From CAZJYI01 sp964550025 (lineage in GTDB: Bacteria; Verrucomicrobiota; Kiritimatiellia; UBA8416; CAYOBW01): DNA of 40,749 nt. How positions within the stretch are numbered: position 1 is the stretch's first letter; each line of letters starts with the position of its first letter. The stretch lies in the NCBI GenBank assembly GCA_964550025.1, contig CAZJYI010000108.1:1-40749 (forward strand), given 5' to 3'. Position numbers and translations under genes: made by a program. The notes beneath the pieces were generated by a model that saw only the letters and a list, made by a program, of their open reading frames with translations, made no database searches and had not been told where the DNA came from. This document shows, piece by piece, positions 1 to 10,100 of the stretch.

Positions 1-248
1 ATCTGCCCCGCCACCGCCACCGAGCATGTTACGCTCAGAGCGAATTCCGCCGGCGTACACTCCGCGGCATTCGTCCATGGGCCGGAAGGCGAGTTTCCCT
101 GTTCTACCCAGTAGTGGTGATTGACGGAGTTGCTCAGCGTATTGAAGACGATCTGTCCGCTCTCCACGTCCCAGGACTCGATCCTCATGCGTTCCGCCCC
201 CACGCACGCCGAACAGAACATCAGAATCGCCAGAACCTGCTTTTTCAT
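1..248 (-). CDS. Secreted protein, N-terminal part only (runs off the left edge)
   Basis: The frame opens with ATG at 248 and stays open for 82 codons to the window edge, so only the N-terminus is seen. It begins MKKQVLAILMFCSACVGA, a typical Sec signal peptide (lysines, hydrophobic core, cleavage probably after the last Ala). The mature part starts ERMRIESWDVESGQ and continues with Asn/Thr/Trp-rich sequence (NHHYWVEQGNSPSGPW) like the short beta-rich domains at the start of many secreted PVC proteins; that comparison is from memory. No good Shine-Dalgarno sequence precedes the ATG. Same strand as the cluster, but 888 bp beyond its last gene and separated from it by a repeat element and a pilin remnant, so it is probably an independent gene. 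Function not recognised. Confidence 0.6.
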   Translation of the reverse strand, partial: MKKQVLAILMFCSACVGAERMRIESWDVESGQIVFNTLSNSVNHHYWVEQGNSPSGPWTNAAECTPAEFALSVTCSVAVAGQ

Positions 249-875
249 GTCAGTCAGACTACCAAAAAACACCACCCGTTGTCACGGGTTTGTGCACGAA
301 CATGGCCCTCCGCAAGCGGGCAGATCGCAGCCAAACGGGAACTCGGACAGAATCAACAGGAGAACCCATCCCATCTCGTAGATCCTGTCCACGAAGCAAG
401 AACACGGCGGGTAGCGGTACGGAGGAGCACGGAAGGAGAGGGCATGCGCCGGGGTTTGTAGTTCCACCGTGAGGTGGTCCCTCGTCTCGCAAATTCCGTC
501 TCCCTCCTCTCACGAGGACGCCCTGACGGGCGCACTACAAACACAGATGCGGAGCTCCTCGGTTCGTAGTGTGCTCGGTCCCATGCGGCGATGGTGGGAA
601 GACTCACCGGCCATGAAGAGAGCGTAATATCCGCAGCAGTCGTTCTGCTTGACCCTACACCTCCAACGGCGGAATACTAATTGAGACGTAGAATTGCTCG
701 AACGAGGGGAGGAAGGGCCGGACTACGGATACTGCGACGCACCCGGCGAATTCGGGACGACTCAGCCACTATCGGAGGAATTGGAAATCGTACGGGGGAC
801 GCTGTGCCGGGATAGGATGGGCAGTCCTCAGCGCGTTCTCGCTTCTGCTCGGCGCGGCACCGGGCGGAGAGATCG
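249..875. other. Non-coding stretch with a palindromic repeat
   Basis: No convincing gene lies in these roughly 630 bases. The stretch holds the palindromic element at 455-541 and a second, imperfect copy of its terminal motif near 561-577 (TTCGTAGTGTGC). From about 700 the plus strand has an open frame without an ATG or obvious ribosome binding site that encodes a signal-peptide-like segment (WAVLSAFSLLLGAAPGGE). It runs into the pilin remnant that follows in another frame. This looks like degraded intergenic DNA. Confidence 0.5.
455..541. repeat. REP/MITE-like palindromic element
   Basis: An 87-bp element bounded by perfect inverted ends, TTTGTAG at 455-461 and CTACAAA at 535-541. Inside are three nested inverted repeats: CCACC/GGTGG (464-468 and 473-477, 4-nt loop), CCTCGT/ACGAGG (480-485 and 512-517) and CGCCC/GGGCG (519-523 and 528-532, 4-nt loop). 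This is the architecture of a short non-autonomous mobile repeat or REP-type element, with two hairpins near the ends and closing terminal repeats. No transposase is nearby. Whether it is multi-copy in the genome cannot be seen here. Confidence 0.5.
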
Positions 876-1120
876 TGACGGAGCCTTTCCGTGCCGGTGG
901 GGAGGTACAAGGGGAACAAGCACATGTTCATCATAGCCGTCCTCGGTGACGGCGGCGAGCTTCCATCCGGGACCGGCTACGCCCTGGTGGATGTGTACAA
1001 CCCGGTCAACGCCAACAGTCCCCACACCGTCTACAGTTGGCATCGCTGGAAGAGCGGGTATGGCTCACCTACGGGCGATGGGGTGGAGGTGGTAGAAGGA
1101 CAGGGTTGCTTGTCGCTGCA
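876..1120 (+). pseudogene. Decayed C-terminal fragment of a type IV pilin
   Basis: In the plus-strand frame running through 891 the translation contains PVGRYKGNKHMFIIAVLG, then PSGTGYALVDVYNP and WHRWKSGY. These align without gaps to the C-terminal half of the major prepilin encoded at 12834-13775 (PVGKYKGNKYLYIVAVLG, PSGTGYAVLECYNP, WKRWKGEY), about half identical by eye over some 58 residues. The frame has a stop (TGA) at 876-878 just upstream, and the pilin N-terminus, with its leader and hydrophobic helix, is absent. The frame then runs past the homology into the antisense end of the neighbouring lipoprotein gene. Codon third positions differ widely from the intact pilin, so this is an old paralogue remnant, not a recent duplication. 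It is in the opposite orientation to the cluster. Confidence 0.7.
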
Positions 1121-1143
1121 GGCAAGCGTGCCGGCTCACCGGC
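1108..1143 (-). terminator. Two small hairpins at the end of the cluster (possible terminator)
   Basis: On the minus strand the lipoprotein stop codon lies in the loop of a hairpin with stem GCCGG/CCGGC (1130-1134 and 1139-1143, 4-nt loop). A second stem, GCTTG/CAAGC (1108-1112 and 1123-1127), follows. There is no U-tract, so a role in termination is only inferred from position. Confidence 0.25.
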
Positions 1144-2026
1144 GCGCTGACTGGATCAATCCCCAGACGTTGCCTTCTTCGTCGGAGATGAGGATGCAGT
1201 TACCGTAGAAGGTGAAGATGTACTTGCCGTTGCCCCGGCTTTCCTCGCGGTCGGGGGTTCCGAGGCGTTTCTTGAGCTCGGGCAGGTACTTCTTGGCGCA
1301 TGGATAGGTGGGAAAGAGGCGCAGGGTCACGCGATCGTCTTCACCCACCACGCCGCCGGCGCTGGCGTCGTGCCGTATGATCCCCGGGTCCGCCAGCAGG
1401 GCGACCTCGCGCCTGTCGAAGGCGCCTTTCAGCGAGGCCGACGCCAACGGCGGAAGCCAAGAGGCTTCGAACTCACGCAGGATGCCGCCATACAACTGCT
1501 CGGGCGGCTTGCCGGGCAGCTCTGGAGCCTCTCCGTCGTCGGGTCTTTCTGCAACCTCGGCTGCTTCGCTCAGTTGCCGCTTCCGCTCGGCGGTCGACTC
1601 GGCAATCGCAACCGGGGGGCGCAGTGTGAGCACGACGTCGCAGATCATGCGCGATCGTTCACGGAAGACGGCCTGCAGATTGGCGTTCGTACTCAGCCGG
1701 GCGTAGCATTCACTGAGCACATCGAGGTGCTCGACACCCAGGGGTTGACGCAAGTGCATGGTCTCCAGTGCCATGGCGGCATCGAGCGAGTTCCCGGCCA
1801 GGTACGAGGCCAGCGCCAGGTCGTTCTGGACGGCCCAGCCGTTCTCCTGCCCCGTACGCAACGCTTCGACGAGCAGGGGTACGGCCTTATCGTAGTCGCC
1901 CGCCGTGGCCGCCTTCCGCGCCCGCTCCCATGAATCGGCATCGGCCGGACAGCTGCAGGCGGAAAGCGCCAGCACAGCCGCCGCGCACGCCCCGTATCTC
2001 CGCCACTTGCCTCTGCGTTCCGCCAT
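1136..2026 (-). CDS. TPR-containing lipoprotein
   Basis: A 296-residue protein starting at ATG 2026, which has GGAG 9 nt upstream and puts a lipoprotein signal at the N-terminus: MAERRGKWRRYGACAAAVLA followed by LSAC, with Cys as the probable lipidated residue. The frame is open further upstream, but longer versions would bury the signal. Residues about 30-130 form two or three TPR-like helical pairs (RKAATAGDYDKAVPLLVEAL; NDLALASYLAGNSLDAAMAL). A charged Glu/Pro linker follows, then a C-terminal domain ending YIFTFYGNCILISDEEGNVWGL, probably beta-rich. It is the last gene of the minus-strand series. In type IV pilus systems TPR lipoproteins (PilF/PilW) help secretin assembly. This one could play such a role, but it lies far from the secretin gene and is longer than PilF, so that is conjecture. 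Confidence 0.8.
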   Translation of the reverse strand: MAERRGKWRRYGACAAAVLALSACSCPADADSWERARKAATAGDYDKAVPLLVEALRTGQENGWAVQNDLALASYLAGNSLDAAMALETMHLRQPLGVEHLDVLSECYARLSTNANLQAVFRERSRMICDVVLTLRPPVAIAESTAERKRQLSEAAEVAERPDDGEAPELPGKPPEQLYGGILREFEASWLPPLASASLKGAFDRREVALLADPGIIRHDASAGGVVGEDDRVTLRLFPTYPCAKKYLPELKKRLGTPDREESRGNGKYIFTFYGNCILISDEEGNVWGLIQSARR

Positions 2027-2237
2027 TGTTGTCGTCTCCAGAGCCCTCCTCACGCAGCCGCCCACACCGAATCGGCAGCCGGTTCCGGGAGAGTACACGT
2101 CAGAGGTGGATACCATATCGACTCCGCGCCATCGGGTCAAGCGGGAGTGCACGCTGTGGCCGGTGGCGAGTGGCAATGGGGACAGAGCACGTGCGCAGAT
2201 CATGCCTATGACAGGTTGGAGACTGCCCCTTCCGGGT

Positions 2238-4007
2238 TCAATCCACACGCCACCCGGCGTGGCGCATGGCACGCTCCGCGCGTGACCACGCGCTCGGGCC
2301 GGGACGGAACAACGACGCAGGAACGTCCAGTGCAGGGAGACGTTCCCCGCGGCTGAGAGGCGTCATCTCGGTCTCGGTCACCCTCACGGCGTTCGTGTGC
2401 GCGCCTCCGTCTTCACCGTCGTCAGACCAAGTGTAGACCCTGAACGGCAAAGCGCCGAACGCCGGGTTCCTGACCACCAGCCATACATGGCCGCCGCCCG
2501 GGAGAATAGCGCGTCCGTCGGCCCAGGACGCGAGGGCATAGCCGCCGGCTCCGGGTGTCGCTTCTTGAGGGGGTGTCAGATAGGCATAGTCCATGGGCTG
2601 GCCTGTCAGCGGATGCTCCGGAACGGTCCAGTCAAATCGTTCGGCAACATCCTCCAGAGTCTTCGCATCGCCGCCGGTGTCGGCGCGGTATGCTGCGAGC
2701 ATGGTCGCCGTACGTGCAGCCAGGCAGTCGCTCCACAACACCGACTGTTTGAAGGCGTACCGATCCAGGTGATGACGGGCGGGAAGCGCAACCCGTCCCC
2801 GTGCCCACCATGATGTCGTGCCCGCCGCCGACTGCATTGCATCCAGGTCCTCAAGTGACGGCCCGAGCGGGTCAAGCATGGCGCCGAGGCGCACCGCCGA
2901 CCACATGGCCACGCGTTCGCTGACCCTCGCCACAGCCCGCCGGTCGTTGCCTGCCAGCGCGCTGTGCTTACCAAGCGTAGTCAGGACATATAGAGTGTTG
3001 AGACGGTAGCTGTCCGGGTCGAAGAATGAGTACCGCAGGTCGACATCACCGAATCTCGAAAGGGGACCCGCCATGCCAATTGCCGCCAGATACACCGCAC
3101 ACCGAACGTCCTGCCGGTACAGAAGGGTAGCCCTGGCGCGCCCGGCCGGCCCAAAACTCTCGCGACGCAAGGCCGCCAGAAACGGAAACGACCTATCCCC
3201 GGCCGATTCCCATACCTTGTCCAGGGCAAGCGCTTCGTCTATCGGCAAACCGGCTTCGCACTCAGCCAGCCGTAAGGTCCCCCGGGTCGCACGTTTGACC
3301 AAGACAGCGCTTACCATCCAGTTAAGCGCCCAGCCCCGTGAGGCGAACACGCTCACGTCGAGCGAACGCCCAATGGCCTCACGAGCCGCTTCCGGAGCGG
3401 CTCGATCCACCTGCCGGATGACATCCAACCTGAGCAGACGCATTGGCATCAAGTATCCCGGCAATATGCTAGCCCGAAGGATCTTTGGTCGCGGCGCTTC
3501 GTTGGCACACGCATTGGCGAATGCAATGACGTTGGTGAGAAGGGCATCCAGATCCGTGTCGACGTCGTCGTCAACCAGCCGCTGCCAGCGGTCTGTTCGC
3601 ACATCATCGTACAGGGCAAGGTCGTGTCGCTCAAGCCTGGCACAGAATCGCTCCCACCGTTCGCGCCAGGCCGTGGCAGTGTCGTTCGTTGTGTTGGTCA
3701 ACGGATAGGTCAACTCGTCAAACTGCCGCAACATGCGGTCAGCGGTTCCGTCACCCGTGGGCTCAGCTTCCGGTGGCAGGTAACGTGCAAGCAAGTCGTC
3801 GGGCGGCGGTTCCAACGCGAGGGGGCGAAACGGCAGCGTCAGGAGCTGCAGGAGAACAAGCAGGAGAGCAAGCTTCACGAGGTCCAGGAATACCCTTCCG
3901 GGACGGAATCGTATTCCGGCACCGCGCCCATTGGTCTCCCCTCGTTCAACACGCGCCATCCAGCCGCCAAACTTCAGCCAACGCAGAAACCTGCCGCTGC
4001 CTTTCAT
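2238..4007 (-). CDS. Single-span membrane protein of unknown function
   Basis: A 589-residue protein from ATG 4007, preceded by GAGGGAGG. After a basic N-terminus (RFRPGRVFLDLVK) there is one transmembrane segment at residues about 43-62 (LALLLVLLQLLTLPF). The rest is predicted periplasmic and largely helical. Near the C-terminus (residues about 430-480) the pattern AAYRADTGGDAKTLEDV followed by HPLTGQPMDYAY recalls the pseudopilin GspG-style segment with a small residue-rich processing helix and a product-like turn, common in PVC proteins that evaluate fixed-length records. I do not recognise the family. It lies between the second giant protein and the TPR lipoprotein on the same strand, 211 bp before the latter, and may be an accessory of the surface-protein system. 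Confidence 0.75.
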   Translation of the reverse strand: MKGSGRFLRWLKFGGWMARVERGETNGRGAGIRFRPGRVFLDLVKLALLLVLLQLLTLPFRPLALEPPPDDLLARYLPPEAEPTGDGTADRMLRQFDELTYPLTNTTNDTATAWRERWERFCARLERHDLALYDDVRTDRWQRLVDDDVDTDLDALLTNVIAFANACANEAPRPKILRASILPGYLMPMRLLRLDVIRQVDRAAPEAAREAIGRSLDVSVFASRGWALNWMVSAVLVKRATRGTLRLAECEAGLPIDEALALDKVWESAGDRSFPFLAALRRESFGPAGRARATLLYRQDVRCAVYLAAIGMAGPLSRFGDVDLRYSFFDPDSYRLNTLYVLTTLGKHSALAGNDRRAVARVSERVAMWSAVRLGAMLDPLGPSLEDLDAMQSAAGTTSWWARGRVALPARHHLDRYAFKQSVLWSDCLAARTATMLAAYRADTGGDAKTLEDVAERFDWTVPEHPLTGQPMDYAYLTPPQEATPGAGGYALASWADGRAILPGGGHVWLVVRNPAFGALPFRVYTWSDDGEDGGAHTNAVRVTETEMTPLSRGERLPALDVPASLFRPGPSAWSRAERAMRHAGWRVD

Positions 4008-4122
4008 CTGCCTCCCTCAAGCTCGTTCCTTGCCCATCGGACACACACGGGTTGCCAGCTTGGCACAAACCGGCAAGTCGAGCAAGTGTGCTCCAGCAAG
4101 AGAGCATGTGAAGCGTGTGATT

Positions 4123-4164
4123 CCTCGTAGCCACGAGGTACATGTACTTACGCCCCTCTTGGGG
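4123..4164 (-). terminator. Tandem hairpins after the second giant gene
   Basis: Starting 26 nt after the stop codon at 4190, the minus strand holds CCCC/GGGG (4153-4156 and 4161-4164, 4-nt loop) and then CCTCGT/ACGAGG (4123-4128 and 4133-4138, 4-nt loop), separated by the palindrome GTACATGTAC (4138-4147). No U-tract follows. The position suits a terminator or mRNA 3'-end stabiliser. The order ACGAGG, CGCCC(C), GGTTCCACCG resembles the element at 455-541, so it may be a degenerate copy of that repeat. Confidence 0.35.
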
Positions 4165-4189
4165 TCTCTGGTTCCACCGCGATCGGCTT

Positions 4190-7100
4190 CTACCGCGTCT
4201 GGATCTTGTAGTATCCGGGGCCGCCGGGATCGGGGTTGGGCAGCCGTACGCGCCAGATTTCCTCGTCGCTCTGCCAGGAATTCGTCTCAAGTTGGAAGTT
4301 GGGAGCCAACCCGTTTGTCGTCCAGGAGTTGGTGTCGATCAGGTTGGTTGTCCAGAGCAGCGTATGATCAACACTCAATTCCGGATTCGTGAACGAGAGC
4401 CTAAGCCCGTCCGGCAGCACTTTGAAGTCAAGCATGCGTGCCGATTGCGGGTCGTCCGTGTATACCCTGACGACGGCATAGGGCGTGCTATTCGTCGCCG
4501 AGCTTTTGGCGATCACGACATTCAGCCTTCTGCTGCCGGCCTCGCCGAATGCTACGGACGAGAAAGTAGCCACGCCGGATGCCAGATTCGTGGTCACGAT
4601 ATTCGTGCTACTGCCCCTCACTGCGAACATCTGCGCACTACCGGCTGCGTCCTCGGTGTGCACATTGCCATACAAGTCGAGGGACTTGGCGCCGAAGAGA
4701 GCCAATGGGTTGCTTATCATCACACTCGACATCGGCTCCGGCGACCAATCGGCCTCGGCATAGGCCGCATGGCCCACCGTGGCCGTCACCGACCCCCACA
4801 GCATGTCGCTGCTATTGCTCACGATGAGAGAAGCCTCTCCAGCAGCGTACAACACCAGATCCTCGCGTGACGCACCCACATCGAACGAGACGGCCACCGG
4901 GGGCCCCAGCACCTCTCCGCCAAAGGTCGGTTCATGGCCGCCGCCCGGCGAGGGCGAAGCGCCGGTACAGACAACCTGTTTCACCCCCGTGTAGTTCGTA
5001 TCGGTATTGCCAAATACATCGCAAGCACTGATGTCAATCTGCCCCGTCGCGCCCGCAGTCACAAAGTTCGTGCCGGGAAGAGCGACGACGTACTGGCTGA
5101 CCGCGGCAGGCGTGACGATCGTGCCGAGGCCGTAGTCCCAGGTATCGCCGACCGCCCTTGTGACTCCGTCCGCCACGTTCAGCCGGTTGGTCTCCGCACG
5201 GGTAAGTGTGATATTGCAGGTCGCAACACCGCGGGTGAAGCGGCTTGTGGTGTCGTTGCCGAAGACGACAGAGGAACCGCCCATGTCGCGCGCCGAGGGT
5301 TGGTCGCCGGCGGGCGACGGCAAGGGACCGCTGAAAACGAGATCGACAACGCCGGTGTAGTCAACGGCCAGACTTGCAGGGTCGGACCGGTCGTAGATGG
5401 CCTTGATTGTGACCTCCTGCTCGACCCCGGCGGTCATATCCACGGAATCGGCGCCGTTCGTGCCGCCCACGGTGAGCACAAACGCGGCGGCATCGTAACA
5501 CACCTCGATGTCATCTTCGGTCACCCCGACGTTGCCGAGCCCGTCGACGGCCCAGACGTATCCCGTGACCACGCCGGCGGGCACGTTGGTGATCACCGCG
5601 TTCGTCGCCATCGTCGAGGGCGCGTTCGTGGTCCCCACCGTATCGGACAGGCCGTAGTAATACTCACCGCTGTACGGGTTCGTCACCCCCTGTTCCACGG
5701 ACAGGAAGGGTGGCCACTGGATCGACACGTACGGGTTCCACCGAGAAACAACTGCGTAAAGGGCGTTGCTGTTGATAACGGCCGCCCCCGTCGGCAGAGG
5801 GGCCACGCGATCGACGCGATTGCTGGCACGCCCCAAGGCAAAGTTGTCGTTGCCCGCCAGGTCCGTGCAGACGGCCGCACCGACCTCGACCACGAGCCAA
5901 CCGTCGCCTTCAATCCCGTTCACCTTGGCGGTATAGACGTTGAAGCCGTCTCCTGCCGGTAACAGCTCAACCGCCTCGTGAGAAACCGTGCCGCTCACGC
6001 TCACGTCGTTGGATGTGAGCCCGTTGATCTGATTGTCGGCGAAATCGAGGCGATACCAGAGCGAGCTCGCGTTCGTAATCTCGGTGGTCAGCGCCGTGAT
6101 CGTCCCCGCTGGTCTCGTATTGTCGATCACGTTGGTCGCGAGCCCAAGAGGCACGTTGGTATTGCCCGCCTGGTCCCTACAGACGCCCCCGTCTACGGCA
6201 ATGCCTATCCAGCCGTCGCCGTCCACACCGGTGAAGGTGGCCGTGAAATCGGCGACGTCGTCTGCAACGGGCAGGAGGCTGAAGCCGGTGTAGGTAACCC
6301 CATTGGTCACTACAGTCACGTCACCCGTCCTAAAACCATAGACGCGGTAGTAATCAAAGTGCCAGTCCTGCGTGAACATGATGCTGAACTCGATCGTGGA
6401 GGCATTCGTAGGCGAGGCGCTGAGATTCGCAATAGTGCCGTACGGTTCGGTTTGATCTACTGCGTACAAACTGCCGCCCACATACGTGTTTTCGTTCCCG
6501 GCCTCGTCCATGCAAGCGCCCTTATCGATCGCGATAGAGTAATTGCCATCGCCCCGCACACCCCACAGAGTCACCTCAAACTTATTCGTGAGCTCCCCCG
6601 GCGGCAATGCAGGCAACAGCTCCCCCCCCTCATGGGAGACGTGCGAGAGGCGGCCAATGAAACGCAGATCGTCAAACGACAAGCCACGGACGGGGCTGTC
6701 GAACTCAAAGCTGAACGATAGCTCAGTGCCGTTCGTAGGCGTGAGGAACGCTGGTGTGAAGCTGCGTCTATTGGGCGGCGTGTTGTCCACGAGATTGCTC
6801 GCCGCCAGGCCTTCATTGCCATTTCCATTCCCGGCCTTGTCGGTGCAAGCACCCTCATTGAGCGTCACACCCAACCAACCGTCACCGCTCACTCCGCTCA
6901 GGATCGCCGTGTACACGTTGAGGCCACCCCCATCGGGCACAAGCTCTTTGCCCGCACTAGTGGCGCTGCCCGTACCAAACACGTTCAGATCGTCAACGGT
7001 CAGCCCGTAGACAGGGCCGTTGGTGAACTCGATGCGATACCAGAGGGAGGTTGCGTTCGTGAGCCTCGGAGCCAATGCCGTCATCGTACCCAGCGGCTCC

Positions 7101-10100
7101 GTGTTGTCTACCACGTTGCTGGCGGGCCCAAGGGCCACGTTGGTATTGCCCGCCCGGTCCGTGCAAACATCCGCGTCTACGGCGATGCCGATCCACCCAT
7201 CACCGGTCACTCCCGTCAGCGCCGCCGTGTACACGTTGAGGCCGTCGGCGGCAGGCAGAAGGGTAACCCCCGTATTGGTGGCTGTCCCGCCCATGACCAC
7301 GCGGATGTCATCCGCCGTAAAGCCGTAGGCGTTCCCATACCAGGTGATCTCGTACTCCAGCGTGTCCGCGTTGGTCGGCGATGCGTCCAGCGAATCCAGC
7401 CTTCCAAGCAACTTGGCATTGTCCACGATCATGTTAGTGCTGTCGCCCGTCGCCCTCACGGTCGCCCCCGTGCTCAGGGGCGTCACGGACAGCAGCGTCT
7501 CACCGAAGAAACTGGAGAGGTCAACGCTGTTGCTCGGATTCTTGGTCTGCCACTTGAGCTTCACGGTGTTGGTACCGTCATCGCCGAATTCGACGCCCAA
7601 CACCTGGTAGTGTTGGTTGCTGTAGATATGGGTGTTACTCACGGTCACGCTGCCGAAGCTCGCCGCGGCGTTGGCGTCGAGCCAGGCGTTCGTGAACCCC
7701 GCCGCCCCCGTCAGCGCATTGCTGAACAGCACTGACACCCAGGCATTCGTGGTCTGATAGTTCTCAAGTTTGACATCGATCTCAACGACTCCGTCGCCGA
7801 TCGTGGTCTGCTCGGCGCGCACGATGTCCGCCGCGATGTAGAACGCCAGGTTACTCTCCGGTCCCCACTCTGAAAGCACGCCCGCCTGGTTCCGCGAACG
7901 GCTCTTGAAGGCATAGGAGATGTCGGTCAAACCGTCCAATTCGACGACAACGGGCCAACTTGACAGCCAGCACGCCTCACCCAGAGCGTTCGTCGTCGAC
8001 CCGTCCGGACAAACATACGTCAACACGCCCGGCTGGGTGGGATTGGTGTACGCCACGGCATACTTGGTGTACGACGGATTGTCCGCATGCTCGTTCACCG
8101 TCACGGCCATGCGCCTGATCCCCGTAGCCGTCACGGTGGGCGCCGGCGGCACAAGCGAAAGGGTGCAGTTCGTAGACCGAGCCGACTCGTCACTGTAGAT
8201 CCCGTCACCGTTGCGTGCCTGCGCCGTGTACTCGTACCAGGTGTTCGCGCCCAGCCCCGTGAACACGGCCTCGCTCGCGTTGTTGGTGTCGATCGTCTCG
8301 ACACCGCCGTCGCGGCTGAAGACCACGCCGGAGTTGCCGTTTGTCAGGTTGGGCAGACCTGCCGTACGCACGACGACCGAGGTCGGCGTCGGGTCATGGA
8401 ACGTGACGGGCGCGGCGTTCCGGATCCACGTGCATGTGGACCTGTTGGACGATAGGAGCGTGTTGCCCTGCGAATCACTGAAGTGGATCCTGTAGTCGTA
8501 GCTCGTGTTCTCCTGCAGTTCGTGCGAATCCGTGTGCGAACGGCCTTCCGCGGGCGTGTTGGTGTGGGTATGGCCAGTGCGGGCAAAGGCATAGGTCACC
8601 GGAATCGAGAAGTCGGAGGCTCCGCCGGCCTCCAGCCTGATCGCATTCGTCGCCATGCTCTCCGGCGTCGGATCCACCCACGCTGCCCCTCTCAACACGG
8701 GCGGCCGGTCATCGATGAGATCCTGCCCGTCGTTGGCCTCTGCCGGCGTCAATCTTCCGTCCGCTGCCCACGGCAAGGCGAATGCTCCGTTCGCGACGGG
8801 TCCTTCGCCGGTCGTGTAGACGTGGGTGTGGCTCTGATTCGCTTCTCCCACGTAGGTATACTCCGTCAGGGTGTTTCCGTTCGCCCCATAGCTGACCGCA
8901 TCCACGTGCTCGCCCATCGCGTCCAGCAAGGCTATCCCGCCGCTGGCCGGAAGCGGCGTGCTCGAGAGCAGCATGTCGCGCTTGGCTGCATCTACGCTGG
9001 TGCCTCCCAGCACGTAGAACTTGCAGGCACCCGCCGAACCATTGGTCAGTGCTGCCGCGGGCCCCAGCGGGTAGATGCCCCGATTCGTGCCGCCGTCGTC
9101 GATGACCGTCACCGTGTAGTTCGCCAGGCTCAGGCCTGCCCGGCCGGCCAGCTCAATGAAGTTGTCATTGCCCCCCGCCTGGTCATACGCGATCTCGTTG
9201 ATCCAAACCTGAGGAATCCCCTTCACTACAGTCGACCTCGGCTCCGGCTTGTAGCCGTCCGTGATGACCTCGATCCCCGAAGCCGCATCCAGCACGGCAT
9301 TGTCAGGATGATAGACCGTGCTGAAATTCGTACTCGTCCCGCCAAAGGTCGCACTGACGTAATACTCGATCGTCTCGTCCGCGACCAGGTTCGGGATCAT
9401 ATTGGACACTACAACCGCATTGGTTAAGGTGATCCCATCGGTCAGGACCTCCCCTGAGTTCAGCATGTCGGTCTCGATCCAGCTACCACCATCACGGCGA
9501 TAGTGCAGCCGCGGCAAAACGTTCGTAACCGTATCCCCCCACGGGAGCATCCGCACGCGTACCCACGGCGAAGCCCCGGTCCTGAATACGGTAGGAGCGG
9601 TCTCAAGATCGCTTAAAGACAGGTTCCCGCCTACCGCCACCTCGAGGTTATCGCACCGAATCGGGCTGCCCGAGCCGGAAGGCTTGCCGAGAAGCCCCGT
9701 CCAGACGTGGGAGAGTCCGTCAAGCTTGTTCGTCGTATTCCACCGGAACCGCCGGGTGACCCATTGACCGGATGAATATGTATCATCCCAGTGGTTGATC
9801 TCGGGGAACTGCTTCAGGATGCTGCCGGCCGCGAACGTGTTGTTCGAGGCCAGCGTGAAACGGACAGTGTCCATCCAAGGCGAGAAGATCCGCCGGTTCT
9901 CGATGTCAAGCTCAACAATGACGGACTTTGCGCCTGCCGCGGGCACACCGTTGACGGCGTACAGATACGTACTCGCTTTGCCGAAGGCCGTGCTCTCGCC
10001 GTCATAGATGGCGCCGCCGCTGTGCCCCACGCCCTCATCGGACCTGTGCACCCAGTCGGCCGCCCCCCCTCCGAGCCCCTTGACTTGCCAGAACGGCTTG

